A program made the position numbers and the translations under genes. The notes below the pieces were generated by a model. That model was given only the letters and a program-made list of their open reading frames with translations. It had not been told where the DNA came from and did no database searches. From the NCBI RefSeq assembly GCF_004801315.1, contig NZ_SSNW01000018.1:1-64000 (forward strand): a stretch of 64,000 nucleotides of DNA, read 5' to 3'. The stretch is from Deinococcus sp. Arct2-2 (lineage in GTDB: Bacteria > Deinococcota > Deinococci > Deinococcales > Deinococcaceae). Positions 1 to 8,880 of this stretch are shown piece after piece (position 1 is the first letter of the stretch; each line of letters opens with the position of its first letter).

Positions 1-401
1 AGTCTCCATTGTCGGTCAGACTGAACTCCTCCTCCACAGAACCCTAGCAAGATCACCTCACCAGTTCAGCCAGCTCCTGACCCAGCTGTGTCAGCGATTT
101 TTCGTTCATTCTGCACGCTATCAGGGCGGTTATCGCTGGCTGCATTTAGGCTAATGTCGGGACATTCCCCTGACGTTCCGCCGCTAGACTTCCCGCATCC
201 CAAACAATTCAAGCCAACAGAGTGAAGTTGGCGGGCAGTCTCGCCACACGCGGAGCTTTTTCGTGAATACACGCGTGGTGCGTTCAAGCAGATCTCCTTT
301 CCCAGGATTGCTCTCATACAAGATGAAACTGAGTTTCAACGAGGACACCCGCCTCGCTGTTTCCACAGCAGACGTCCGACGAGTTGAAGTTGGCTTATCG
401 C
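1..401. other. No intact gene; possible transposase debris
   Basis: No open frame here has a convincing family match. The plus-strand frame that stops at about 152-154 ends in a basic, aromatic tail (FFVHSARYQGGYRWLHLG) that could be the end of a decayed transposase, but I cannot name the family. The rest up to the IS6-type remnant looks like non-coding debris. Confidence 0.25.
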
Positions 402-639
402 CACTCCGAGCGGGCGGTGAAGCGCTCCCGCGGGCAGATCTTGTGGCTGGGGATCCCTCGCTTTTGCGGCTCTTCCCACCGTTCAACACGACGTCAACAA
501 GGATTTAAGCGCCGGAAACGTACACAGGAATTTCTCAACCTGCACGCCCGAATCGAGAATCTCTACCATCACATCCGAACCAGCATTTCCGCCACAAGCG
601 TTCCAGACCTGGGCGGCGGGCGCTGCAGGGGTGGCCTGA
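402..639 (+). pseudogene. IS6-family-like transposase, C-terminal remnant
   Basis: The plus strand encodes a basic stretch around 480-590 containing QQGFKRRKRTQEFLNLHARI, typical of the last third of IS6/IS26-type DDE transposases, where an RRxRQMQxFKS-like segment precedes the C-terminal helix. A second piece, AFQTWAAGAAGVA followed by TGA at 637-639, continues the family pattern in a different frame, so at least one frameshift lies near 595. The N-terminal and catalytic DDE parts are missing. This is a dead fragment; the family assignment rests on my recognition of the C-terminal pattern. Confidence 0.5.
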
Positions 640-656
640 GGTTCAGGCCACCCCTG
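626..656. other. Perfect 14-bp hairpin with 3-nt loop
   Basis: Bases 626-639 (CAGGGGTGGCCTGA) and 643-656 are exact reverse complements around the loop GGT. It overlaps the stop codon of the IS6-type remnant. No T-run follows on either strand, so it is not a standard intrinsic terminator. It may be part of the element's end. Confidence 0.45.
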
Positions 657-824
657 CCTCCATCTGCACTGGGGCCAATGAGGGCAACACAACCCATCTG
701 ACGCTTCACCAGCGTGATCTGGTTGAAGTTTCCCTTCGCCTGACCGTTCCTCCAAGGCGGCGTTACTGCGGCCAGCCATGCGGTTGGAGATCAGATTTAG
801 TGGGCAAGCTTAATCTGCGAGTCT

Positions 825-1568
825 TCATTTTCTGATCAAAACTCGGTCACGGTACGCCTGTGGGGTAATACCGGTGACCGTACGGAACTTGCGGGTAAAG
901 GCGCTGTGATCAGCGTAGCCGCAGGCGTGGGCAATTTCAGAGATAGACAGTATGGGCTTGCGAAGCAGTTCTACAGCAGCATTGAGCCGCGCCTTGATCA
1001 AGAACTGCTGCGGCGTCACCTGGCACACCCGCCGTAGCAACCGCTCAAAGTTGTCTTCCGACAAGCCAATATGGGCAGCCAGAACCGGGATCCGCAGGGG
1101 CTGATCGCAATGCGCCTGCATATAGCTGAGGGCCTCTGCGATCCGTGCAAAGTCCGCATGTCTCTCCAGAGGAACGGGGACGTCCCGCGAGACTCCCGCT
1201 AACCCCACCACCTCACCCGCCGCGTTTCGCACAGGAACCTTATGTGTCAGGCACCAGATAGGTTCACCCCGCGGGCCGAAATACATTTCCAGCACGTCCC
1301 GCAGCTCCTGACCCTCCTGCAGTGTCCGCACGTCCTGCTCATTGAAACGCTGTCCAGGGTCGCCCATAAAGACCTCGGCAGCGGTGCGGCCCAGCACATC
1401 GCGCTTATGCAGGACTCCAGTGCGCCGCCGTAGGGTGTCATTCACACTGACATAACGGCCCTGAAGATCCTTCACAAAAAAGATCAGATCGGGTACGCCG
1501 TCCAGCAGGGCCTCTATAGGCCAGCTTCCATCTGGTGCGGGGCGCAGCCAAGCCCGGGGATCGTCCAT
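825..1568 (-). CDS. PAS domain-containing AraC family transcriptional regulator
   Basis: The 247-residue protein has an N-terminal PAS sensor domain (about residues 17-130, with the PAS core around GRYVSVNDTLRRRTG) and a C-terminal AraC/XylS DNA-binding domain (about 145-243) made of two helix-turn-helix motifs; the second contains ISEIAHACGYADHSAFTRKF, the AraC signature. PAS-AraC proteins are usually cytoplasmic activators responding to small molecules or redox state. It is transcribed away from a broken EamA-type transporter starting about 220 bp upstream, a common regulator-transporter arrangement, so it may once have controlled that gene. The ligand cannot be inferred. It lies left of 3883, so no second copy is visible in the window. 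Confidence 0.85.
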   Translation of the reverse strand: MDDPRAWLRPAPDGSWPIEALLDGVPDLIFFVKDLQGRYVSVNDTLRRRTGVLHKRDVLGRTAAEVFMGDPGQRFNEQDVRTLQEGQELRDVLEMYFGPRGEPIWCLTHKVPVRNAAGEVVGLAGVSRDVPVPLERHADFARIAEALSYMQAHCDQPLRIPVLAAHIGLSEDNFERLLRRVCQVTPQQFLIKARLNAAVELLRKPILSISEIAHACGYADHSAFTRKFRTVTGITPQAYRDRVLIRK

Positions 1569-1787
1569 GGGCTTAGTCTGTCATACCGATCTTTTCCTGA
1601 GAAAATGCCGGCCTCCGCGGGAAAACTCGCAACATCGATCAAGACAGTTGGCCGTGCTCTGTCTACGCCAGAAGCATGTTGAAGGTTCCTCCACTCCCGG
1701 CTCAGACCACCCAGACCGCGCACGGCGACGGAAAGGGCGTTGGACTAGCCCTGCTCTTCCGGCACACTAGGACTCTGGGGCAAGTTG

Positions 1788-2585
1788 GCTATGACCCTCC
1801 GGCTGACCACACCTACCCTGCTAAGTTGGCGCCGTGGTCTCGCAGCCCTCCTGCCCTTTGCTCTCGGTTTCGGGCGCCTTCCCCTGCGCATGCGGGCCGA
1901 ACTGTTCCCGCTCAGCGCCATCTATACAGCCTCTACGGTGCCGTACTTCATGGCGCTCGCCCGGATTTCCGCCAGTACCGCTGCACTACTGGTCTACATT
2001 GCTCCAGCCTGTGTCCTCCTCTACGGCCTTCTGGCCCGCGTCCGCCCTTTACGCTGGCAAACGGGGGCACTGCTGTGCACCCTGACCGGTCGTGGGGTTG
2101 CCGAGCGCTGCCGACCGCGATCTTACCGGTCTGCTGCGGGGCCGGATCAGTGGAGGCCTGTACGGCGGATAGCTGTTCGCCAGCGGCCGACTGGCCCGCA
2201 CGGCCTCCCCCCTTACCGTGGCGGCGCACCTCTTTTGTGTGCGCCGCCACTTTTGCGCTGCTAGGTGGGGTAACTGCACAGTTAGCGGTGCCGAACAGTC
2301 CCGCGCAATGGGGAATTCTTCTCGCCGTGCTGCTGATCCCAACGCTGGTGTCCCTGCCTGCTCTGTCTGAAGCCGTGGGGCGGATCGGCCCAGCGCGCGT
2401 CAGCCTGCTTGCCACGACTGGTCCCCTTTGGGCCACCTTGTGTGCGCTGCTGTTTTTAGGCGAGCAGCTGCACTTCACCCAGAGGGTGGAGGGTGGGGGG
2501 AGCCCTGATTCTGGCGGGCGCCGCCTCCACACAGTGGACGCCAAAGCCTGTCTCAGCTTCACCCGTGGAGGCAGCACGCGTGTGA
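1788..2585 (+). pseudogene. EamA/DMT-family transporter, multiply frameshifted
   Basis: Pieces of a drug/metabolite transporter are recognisable in three frames: TPTLLSWRRGLAALLPFAL and following hydrophobic helices from 1788 to about 2100; ISGGLYGG followed by an in-frame TAG near 2170; VSLLATTGPLWATLCALLFL around 2400-2460; and GGALILAGAAS at about 2495-2525, with a stop at 2583-2585. EamA proteins carry ten membrane helices in two repeats and export amino acids or metabolites. Here the first helix is missing or out of frame and at least three frame changes plus a nonsense codon break the gene. It cannot make a full transporter. Confidence 0.7.
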
Positions 2586-2897
2586 AGGGCCTTCGCTCTG
2601 GCATGGTGTACGGGTTCGTCAGGTCGGGAATGGGCGATGACCGCGCCCACGAGGTGAGGGGGGATCCCCTGTGCCATGCAGGCCCCCGTGAAGGTAAGCA
2701 AGATGGGCAGCGTGCACCCACAGCAGCTTGGGCAGTAGGTTCAACTTGGGAGAAAAGCGCTGCACCAGTGCGTCTAACAGAGGCTAAAGCTGCTCTGAAG
2801 AGTGCTTGTCTGGCATGTAGAGGGTCAACGCGAGCAAAGATCTGCTGTCAGCAGCCATCAATAAGGGCTAAGGATCAGGGACATGAGTGCAGCTTGG
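2586..2897. other. Gap; possible minus-strand gene debris
   Basis: No intact gene is visible. On the minus strand, segments in two frames (for example SPKLNLLPKLLWVHAAHLAYL, interrupted upstream by a TAA) read like a decayed coding sequence, but I do not recognise the family. Confidence 0.2.
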
Positions 2898-3230
2898 TCA
2901 GTCATTGGCGGTTGCTCCAGTGTTCCACGACAGCACCGGCCGGGTGTCCAGGCTGGAGAAGGCCTCGCGAACCTGTACCAACTGCTGCGCCCGCTCTTCG
3001 GGGGTTTTCCGCACCGGGCTGAAGCTCACGACGGGCGCGAGAACGTTGTAGCCGACAAAATAGAACATGCCGTGCTGAATGTGAAACAAGATGACGTCCA
3101 TCTCGCCGTCCCGCGCGCCAGAACCGAACATGTCCTCGGTGCTGCCGGTGGTGAAGAGCAGCATCGCCCGTCGGCCCTGGAACCCCCCTGTTTCAAAGCG
3201 GCCGACACTTCCCCCATAGGCCACGCGTCT
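2898..3230 (-). pseudogene. NAD(P)H quinone reductase, C-terminal half (split by IS66)
   Basis: This minus-strand stretch encodes RRVAYGGSVGRFETGGFQGR and continues through GSARDGEMDVILFHIQHGMFYFVG-like residues to a TGA at 2898-2900. It is the second half of a flavodoxin-fold NAD(P)H dehydrogenase (quinone) of the MdaB/KefF/NQO1 type; the N-terminal half is at 4755-5106. The IS66 element at 3231-4754 separates the two. The enzyme family reduces quinones by two electrons with FMN or FAD in the cytoplasm. Neither half should be functional alone. Confidence 0.75.
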
Positions 3231-4754
3231 GTGATTAGCGACCCCAGGGGTACCCGGCTGGAAGCCGGACACCCAAGCGTTATCGGGTGAGACTGGTCAG
3301 AACTGTGACAGGGTCCTGACCGCGCAACCGCGCGGTCTCCACGGTGGACTTGATCCGCATGTACGTCTGCGCGCCCACTGCATTCTTGCTGCACTGCGAG
3401 ACTTTCCTGGCTATAACCACAGTCCGCAGGCTCCGTTCCGCCGCGTTGTTCGTCGGTGGAATATCCGGGTCCTTCAGAAACCGCCACAACCGATCCAGCA
3501 CGTCTTGCTTCAGGATGCCCAGTCGGAGTCGCTCGTTCGCTTTCGACTTCAGAGGCGCTCGATTCAGCAGGGCGTCCAAGCGCAGGGTGAGTTCCTCACC
3601 CTGCTGCGTGTACTCCTCCCGCGTGTACGCACCCGTCGTCACGTCCCGGTGCAGTCGGACGCCGTCCCGAAAGACCTGTGCGACCCGCTGTCCGTACAGC
3701 TCTCCACGCCCGGGACGCCGCTGTTCCTCGGCGGCGACCTCATCCGCGTTGCGGATCAGGTGCGCCAGGCACTTCTGCTGCCGGACGTCCTGCAGGAAAC
3801 GGCTGTCGTACGAGGAGAAGCGGTCGCTGACCAGCACGCCCGCGAAGTTCTGTCCCAGCCCTTCTCTGACTTCCACGTTCGTGTGCCGCAGATTCGCGCG
3901 GAAGACCACGGTGTCCGCGCTGCGGAACGCGCCCACCCAGGCCTTCTGGGTGCCGATCCGCCAGCCGGTGTCGTCGTGATGGACGAAGGCAGCCTGTTGC
4001 ACGTGTGCTTGGAGAGCCTCAACGTGCGCGGCCAGGGGACGGCCGTCGGCGGCGAGCCGCTGTGCGGCTTGCGTGATCGCACCTTGCGTGACCTGCACGC
4101 CGCTGAGGAGAGTCATGACCCGACCGATTCGGCGAACCGGCAAGCCAAGCTCGTGATGCAAGGTCTGAAGGGTGGCGTGCAGGACCGGCCCAAGTCGATG
4201 GGCAGTGGCACCTACTTGATCGGCTTTCAGGGCGGGATGATCACCACGCACCGCGTGGTGACACTGAGGGCACTCCATGACGGGCACGTGGTACTCGGTG
4301 ACCTGCATGGCGTTCTGAGGGGCGAGTTCCGTGACCCAGGCTTTGTCGTGACGGGTGAGGATCAGCGATCCCGTGAATCCGCAACGAAGACAGCTGTTGG
4401 GCGAGTCGACCTGCACGGTCTCGGTGACCTGGTGCGGCAGGGGTGGGGACTTGTGCGCGAAGGTGCCTTCACCAGGACGCCGTCCCGGTGATTTGGGAGC
4501 GGCGGTGTACTTGTCCCGGCTGAAGGGCGCGGCGTACTTGCGGGCCCGTCGTTCCAACTCTTCGATACGCTTCTTCAAGCGGGCAATTTCAGCCTGGAGC
4601 ACTTTATTCTGCGCGGTCAACTGGTCGTTCTGTTCGGACTGGCGACGAATGATCTCGAAGAGATCTTTCTCAGTCACCTTGGAACCCATGGACAGCATGG
4701 TAACGGCAAAGAGTGCCCAGCTTCCAGCCAGGCACTCTGGGAGGCGCTAATCAC
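3231..4754 (-). mobile_element. IS66-family insertion sequence (about 1.52 kb)
   Basis: The element carries one transposase gene (3280-4698) and imperfect terminal inverted repeats of about 38 bp. Both ends begin GTGATTAGCG when read inward, and the similarity continues through a shared GGCTGGAAGC. It sits inside a quinone reductase gene. IS66 elements usually make 8-bp target duplications, but the flanks (3223-3230 and 4755-4762) are not direct repeats; they look more like extensions of the inverted repeat. No tnpA or tnpB accessory gene is present, as in single-gene IS66 subgroups. Confidence 0.75.
3280..4698 (-). CDS. IS66 family transposase (TnpC type)
   Basis: The 472-residue protein has the IS66 TnpC architecture. 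An N-terminal leucine-zipper-like coiled coil (residues 10-52) is followed by a zinc-binding region with CLRC and CPQC pairs (about 98-142). Then comes the DDE catalytic core, seen in HHDDTGWRIG, VSDRFSSYDSRF and the C-terminal NNAAERSLRTVVIARK, which supplies the last acidic residue. Length matches the family (about 450-530). It catalyses transposition of the surrounding element. The start was chosen at ATG 4698, just inside the terminal repeat. It appears intact; the second copy from 63185 is cut by the window end. Confidence 0.88.
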   Translation of the reverse strand: MLSMGSKVTEKDLFEIIRRQSEQNDQLTAQNKVLQAEIARLKKRIEELERRARKYAAPFSRDKYTAAPKSPGRRPGEGTFAHKSPPLPHQVTETVQVDSPNSCLRCGFTGSLILTRHDKAWVTELAPQNAMQVTEYHVPVMECPQCHHAVRGDHPALKADQVGATAHRLGPVLHATLQTLHHELGLPVRRIGRVMTLLSGVQVTQGAITQAAQRLAADGRPLAAHVEALQAHVQQAAFVHHDDTGWRIGTQKAWVGAFRSADTVVFRANLRHTNVEVREGLGQNFAGVLVSDRFSSYDSRFLQDVRQQKCLAHLIRNADEVAAEEQRRPGRGELYGQRVAQVFRDGVRLHRDVTTGAYTREEYTQQGEELTLRLDALLNRAPLKSKANERLRLGILKQDVLDRLWRFLKDPDIPPTNNAAERSLRTVVIARKVSQCSKNAVGAQTYMRIKSTVETARLRGQDPVTVLTSLTR

Positions 4755-5106
4755 AGACGACGCGGTCTACCCAGCCTTTGAGAAGGGCGGGCAGGGAGAA
4801 CCACCACATCGGAAAGGAGAAGACCAGCAGATCTGCCCGCCGCACCTTCTCGATCTCTGCTGTGAGGTCTAGGGTAAAGGTGCTGTGCTTGACGGCTTCG
4901 ACTTGTTCAATCTGCGGTTTGAAGTGTCCGACCAGCTCATGCTCAAAATCGTTCCGGCCAAGTTCGGGGTTCCAACCCACCGGGTAGAGGTCACTGATCT
5001 CGACCGTATAGCCCTGAGCTTCAAGAGTCCTGGCAGCCTCCCACATCTGAGCAGAGCAGAAAGATTTGGGTTCTGGATGGGCATGAACAATCAGTGCATG
5101 TGGCAT
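4755..5106 (-). pseudogene. NAD(P)H quinone reductase, N-terminal half (split by IS66)
   Basis: From ATG 5106 (preceded by AGGAG at a good distance), the product starts MPHALIVHAHPEPKSFCSAQ, the FMN/FAD-binding start of flavodoxin-like quinone reductases. It continues through LVFSFPMWWFSLPALLKGWV, the family's substrate-site loop, and WVDRV. The frame then runs into the IS66 end and stops at 4747. The missing remainder is at 2898-3230. The interruption falls about 115 residues into the protein, so activity is unlikely. Confidence 0.75.
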
Positions 5107-5522
5107 AGACGTCTCTCCTGAGAATCAAAGGTCAATGATCTGGATGCGGGGCTGCGGACAGTCCCGGGCGGACACTCTGCCGAGGCAAAGGCAGCCAACT
5201 CAGCCCAGAGGTGAGAACAGTATCTCGCCCAGCGCGGCTGATGTCTTGAATAGATCAGGGCTTTAGGCTGTGGAAATTAGCATAGGAACCTCCCTCGTGC
5301 CTGGCAGACCAAACAGCCGCGCCGGGCCCATCCTGTCGCGTCACAGCTCCTTGTGTTGGTCGGAACACAGCTCCGGAGTCGCGCAGCTGATGCCGAGCCC
5401 CGGATAACCGCCGAACGCACAGAATTCGAGTTTATGGCACCATCGCCTCTCCACCTCCTGTGCCGTTTTCCGCAGGACACCCGGGTAAAACGCTCAAGAC
5501 ACTTGGCCGGAACTGAAGGACA
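5107..5522. other. Intergenic region between divergent genes
   Basis: This 416-bp gap separates the minus-strand quinone reductase from the plus-strand catabolic operon and must hold their promoters. A Shine-Dalgarno AGGAG for the reductase lies about 8 nt from its ATG. I could not identify a confident -35/-10 pair, operator or regulatory RNA, and short open frames here look like chance. Confidence 0.4.
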
Positions 5523-5555
5523 ATGAACAGCACTTCAACGTTCAAGGAGAACCGC

Positions 5556-6959
5556 GTGCCCCACGCTGGAACCAGTGCCGTCCTCGCTGCATTCATGGCG
5601 AATCCCCCCTTCATCCCGGATACCGTTCTTGAGGATGCCCGCCGGAGCGTTCTCGACGGGCTCGGTTCTCTGCTCGCCGGTTCGCTGGAACCCCCTGCCC
5701 GCATGGTTCAGGACTTGGTGCGCGGTCTCGGGCAGGCTGACGACGCCAGCGTCTTCAGTGCCGGGAGGGCCAGTGCCGCGGGGGCGGCTCTGGCCAACGG
5801 CGTCGCGACGCACATCCTTGAACTCGACGACATTCACAAGGGCTCCACCATTCATGCCGCTGCGCCCATCATCCCGGCCGCCCTAGCCGTGGCCGAACGT
5901 GAACATCAAAGCGGCGCCGCTTTTCTGCGGGCCGTCGTGCTGGGTTACGAGGCTGCGCTGCGCATCGGGGAAGCCGTCAACCCCAGCCATTACCGCTACT
6001 GGCACCCCACCGGCACGGTCGCTACCTTTGGCGCGGCGGTTGCGGCCGGTGCCCTGATGGGCCTGAGCCAGCGTCAGATGCTTGACGCGCTGGGTACCGC
6101 CGGCACCCAGGCGGCTGGCCTCTGGGAATTCAATGCGAGCGGCGCCATGAGCAAAACCCTGCATCCTGGCAAGGCCGCCATGAACGGCGTGATGGCCGCA
6201 GATCTGGCCCGGCGCGGCTTCACAGGCGCACCGACCATCTTGGAGGGGCCACGCGGGTTTTTTGCAGCGACCAGCGCCGTCCATGACGCCGAACGGGTAA
6301 CCACTGACCTGGGTGTGTTGTGGAAGGTCAGCGAGAACGGCTACAAACTGTACTCGTGCTGCGGCCACACCCACACGGCCATCGACGCGGCGCTCGCGCT
6401 GCGCCAGGCCCACGGGTGGACGGCCGACTGGGTACTGAACCAAGTTCGTGAGGTGCGCGTCGCCACGTACGGCCCGGGCTGGGACATCGTGAGTGAGCGA
6501 AATCCCCACACGCCGTACCAGGCCAAATTCAGCCTGTCCTACGTGGTTAGTGCGGCCTTGCTGGAAGGCGCGGTCGGCCTGACCCAGTTCAGTGAGGACC
6601 GTTTCGGCCCTTCTGGAGTGAGGCAGGAGCTGTTGGCCCGCTTGCTGCCGCGGGTTCAACCCGCCGTCTCTGCGGAGCTAACCGCCAGGTATCCGGCGGC
6701 ATGGCCTGCCCGTCTGGAAGTGGAATTGATTGACGGTCAGGTGCTGCGGGCTGGGGGGGACTTCCCCCGGGGAAATCAGGAGAACCCAGTCAGTACAGCC
6801 GAGCTCGAAGCCAAATTCTGCGCGCTCGTTGAGCCCCGCTTCAGTCAGGCCGTGAGCGAACGGGCGCTGGCACTGGTTCGCCACATTGAAGCGGTTCCCG
6901 ACCTGGCGGTGGCCGGCGCGGAACTCAACACCCTTTGCCAAGGAGCGCGACATGAGTGA
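5556..6959 (+). CDS. MmgE/PrpD family protein
   Basis: The product (467 residues from GTG 5556) belongs to the MmgE/PrpD family, which includes 2-methylcitrate dehydratase and cis-aconitate decarboxylase. Typical segments are THILELDDIHKGSTIHAAAP (substrate-site DD pair), HPTGTVATFGAAVAAG and YKLYSCCGHTHTAIDAAL. Length fits the family (450-500). I prefer GTG 5556 because AAGGAG lies 6 nt upstream; an in-frame ATG at 5523 would add 11 residues but its AAGGA is too close. It is the first gene of a packed operon, and its stop overlaps the next start by 8 nt. PrpD-like genes occur in itaconate-degradation clusters, so the substrate is probably a branched or unsaturated dicarboxylate or tricarboxylate; the exact reaction is unknown. 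Confidence 0.85.
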   Translation: MPHAGTSAVLAAFMANPPFIPDTVLEDARRSVLDGLGSLLAGSLEPPARMVQDLVRGLGQADDASVFSAGRASAAGAALANGVATHILELDDIHKGSTIHAAAPIIPAALAVAEREHQSGAAFLRAVVLGYEAALRIGEAVNPSHYRYWHPTGTVATFGAAVAAGALMGLSQRQMLDALGTAGTQAAGLWEFNASGAMSKTLHPGKAAMNGVMAADLARRGFTGAPTILEGPRGFFAATSAVHDAERVTTDLGVLWKVSENGYKLYSCCGHTHTAIDAALALRQAHGWTADWVLNQVREVRVATYGPGWDIVSERNPHTPYQAKFSLSYVVSAALLEGAVGLTQFSEDRFGPSGVRQELLARLLPRVQPAVSAELTARYPAAWPARLEVELIDGQVLRAGGDFPRGNQENPVSTAELEAKFCALVEPRFSQAVSERALALVRHIEAVPDLAVAGAELNTLCQGARHE

Positions 6960-7503
6960 ACCTGTCTCAACTTTTCAGAACCCGGCTGGAACTTGGTCCC
7001 TGGCGGTCTATGACGTCCTCAAAGCGCAAAACGTCCGGCTGGTGCCGTTCGTGCCGGATGGAGGGCACCGCGGCCTGATCGAGCACTGTCAGGCCGACCC
7101 GGACATGCGCGCTGTGACCCTGACCACCGAGCAAGAAGGCGTTGCCTTGGCAGCCGGCGCCTGGGTAGGCGGCGTGCGGTCCGTGCTGCTCATGCAGTCG
7201 AGCGGTGTTGGCAACTGCATCAACATGCTCTCGCTCCTCAAGACCTGCCAGATGCCCCTCGTGATCTTGGTCACCATGCGCGGCGAGTGGGGGGAGTTCA
7301 ACCCCTGGCAAGTCCCCATGGGGCAGGCCACTCCGGAGGTACTCCGGGCCATGGGCGTTCTGGTTCAGAGAGTGGATGATCCGGAGCTCCTGCCTGGGGA
7401 GGTGGACGCGGCCCTGCGGCTGGCGTACAGCACCTATAGTCCGGTCGCGGTGCTGCTCTCGCAAAAGCTGTTGGGGGCCAAAAAGTTCGGGGGGAGCAAA
7501 TGA
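6952..7503 (+). CDS. TPP-dependent decarboxylase, alpha (Pyr-domain) subunit
   Basis: The 183-residue protein corresponds to the pyrimidine-binding domain of thiamine pyrophosphate enzymes, as in the separate alpha subunit of sulfopyruvate decarboxylase (ComD) or half of phosphonopyruvate decarboxylase. PFVPDGGHRGLIEH near the N-terminus is followed by TTEQEGVALAAGAWVGG, holding the conserved glutamate (Glu60 or Glu62) that activates the cofactor. Next comes LLMQSSGVGNCINML, typical of these 2-oxo acid decarboxylases. ATG 6952 has AAGGAG 7 nt upstream. The cofactor's pyrophosphate site is supplied by the next gene, whose start overlaps this stop by 4 nt. The 2-oxo acid substrate cannot be read from sequence. 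Confidence 0.8.
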   Translation: MSEPVSTFQNPAGTWSLAVYDVLKAQNVRLVPFVPDGGHRGLIEHCQADPDMRAVTLTTEQEGVALAAGAWVGGVRSVLLMQSSGVGNCINMLSLLKTCQMPLVILVTMRGEWGEFNPWQVPMGQATPEVLRAMGVLVQRVDDPELLPGEVDAALRLAYSTYSPVAVLLSQKLLGAKKFGGSK

Positions 7504-8093
7504 ACGCGCCCCAACTGGAACGCCGGGTGGTCATGGCGCAGCTGCTCGAAGAGCGCGGAAGTCTGCTGGCCGTCACCGGCTTGGGGGCCACTGCTTGGGA
7601 CCTTGCCTCACTGTCTGACAGCCCGCACGACTTCCCGCTGTGGGGCGCGATGGGCGGCGCCGCCATGTTCGGCCTGGGCCTGGCCCTCGCCCAACCAGAC
7701 CGGTCAGTGGTGGTGTTCACAGGAGACGGTGAACTGCTGATGGGCCTCGGCGCACTGTCGACCATCGCCGTCACCCGGCCCCCAAACCTGAGCGTGGTCG
7801 TGCTGGACAACGAACGCTACGGAGAGACGGGAGCGCAGCCTACCCACACTGCGGCCGGAGTCGACCTCGCCGCTGTGGCCCGCGCCTGCGGGTTTGAGCG
7901 AACCATCACCGTCCGGGAGGAGAGCGGCATTCCTGCCTTGCGGGCCGGCCTGCACGCGGGTGAGAGCCCCCTGCTGGCTGTGGTGAAAGTGGCCCTCACG
8001 GCGGATCCTATGACCCTCCCGCCCCGGGACGGCACCTACTTGAAAAACCGCATGCGGGCCGCGCTGCTGGGTCCAACGGCGATCTACGAGTGA
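7500..8093 (+). CDS. TPP-dependent decarboxylase, beta (PP-domain) subunit
   Basis: This 197-residue protein is the pyrophosphate-binding half of a two-subunit TPP enzyme related to sulfopyruvate decarboxylase ComE and phosphonopyruvate decarboxylase. The Mg-TPP motif is intact: GDG at residues 75-77 and Asn104 in LDNERYGETG, 27 residues later. FPLWGAMGGAAMFGLGLALA precedes it, as in the family. Start and stop of the pair overlap (ATGA at 7500), so the two chains are likely made in equal amounts. Such enzymes turn a 2-oxo acid into an aldehyde, which the operon's aldehyde dehydrogenase (11832-13313) could oxidise; that link is inference. Confidence 0.8.
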   Translation: MNAPQLERRVVMAQLLEERGSLLAVTGLGATAWDLASLSDSPHDFPLWGAMGGAAMFGLGLALAQPDRSVVVFTGDGELLMGLGALSTIAVTRPPNLSVVVLDNERYGETGAQPTHTAAGVDLAAVARACGFERTITVREESGIPALRAGLHAGESPLLAVVKVALTADPMTLPPRDGTYLKNRMRAALLGPTAIYE

Positions 8094-8100
8094 GGGGAAG

Positions 8101-8880
8101 ATGTTCGTCGACCTGAATGCCGACGTGGGCGAAAGCTTTGGAGCGTGGACGCTCGAACACGACGAGGCGCTTTTTCCCTTTCTGTCTTCCACAAAGCTCG
8201 CCTGCGGCTTTCATGCGGGGGATCCCGTCACCATGCACGCCACCCTTAAGCTGGCCCGGCAGTTCAATATGGGGGTCGGGGCTCTCCCCAGCTTCCCCGA
8301 CCGGGTAGGGTTCAGGCCGCGCATTCCGGAGGCGAGCTCCGAGGAGGTGTACGCAGACGTGCTGTACCACGTGTGTGCCCTGGCGGCCTCGGTGGGCGTG
8401 CCCCTCCGGCAGGTGAAGGCGCACGGCGCCCTCTCCATCTGCGCTTGGACGCATGCCCCAACCGCCCAAGCCATTGCTCAGGCCGTCTACGGCGTGCATC
8501 CCACTCTTCCCCTCTTGGTGCTGCCCACCACCTTGCTGGAGACCGAAGCGCGGAAGTTGAGCCTCCCCGTCGTGTTGGAACTCTTCCCGGAGCGGGCGTA
8601 CCTGCATGACGGGCACTTGGCCCCGCGGAGCCTGCCGGGTTCCAGCATCCACAACCCGCACGAGGCGGCCTGCCGCGCCGTTACGATGGTGAAGGAAGGG
8701 CAGATTCAGACCCTGGACGGCGGCTTCTCCGAATTCAAAGCAGACACCTTTTGCGTTCACGGTGACACCCCGAACGCCGTGGAGATCGCCTGCGCCATCC
8801 GCGCTGCCTTGGAGGCGGAAGGAATCGAAATCCGGGCTGTTGCCGTTCCCACCCTGCGCCGCCCTGAGGTACCTGCATGA
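8101..8880 (+). CDS. pxpA: LamB/YcsF family protein, 5-oxoprolinase subunit A-like (PxpA)
   Basis: The 259-residue protein starts MFVDLNADVGESFGAW, the hallmark of the YcsF/PxpA family, followed by SSTKLACGFHAGDPVTM, VKAHGAL and the C-terminal FCVHGDTPNAVEIA. PxpA works with PxpB and PxpC in the bacterial ATP-dependent 5-oxoprolinase that opens pyroglutamate to glutamate. Usually the three genes are adjacent; here the fused PxpB-PxpC gene is 4.4 kb downstream and frame-disrupted. The operon context suggests either leftover pyroglutamate metabolism or an uncharacterised ring-opening or carboxylation reaction. The gene lies 7 nt after the TPP beta subunit with GAGGGGAAG before ATG 8101, and it overlaps the next gene. 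Confidence 0.82.
   Translation: MFVDLNADVGESFGAWTLEHDEALFPFLSSTKLACGFHAGDPVTMHATLKLARQFNMGVGALPSFPDRVGFRPRIPEASSEEVYADVLYHVCALAASVGVPLRQVKAHGALSICAWTHAPTAQAIAQAVYGVHPTLPLLVLPTTLLETEARKLSLPVVLELFPERAYLHDGHLAPRSLPGSSIHNPHEAACRAVTMVKEGQIQTLDGGFSEFKADTFCVHGDTPNAVEIACAIRAALEAEGIEIRAVAVPTLRRPEVPA

Noticed and set aside
1676..3022. 448-codon plus-strand open frame
   Set aside because: Only a short part matches the EamA family; the rest is low-complexity out-of-frame sequence over the pseudogene and over the minus-strand quinone reductase half.
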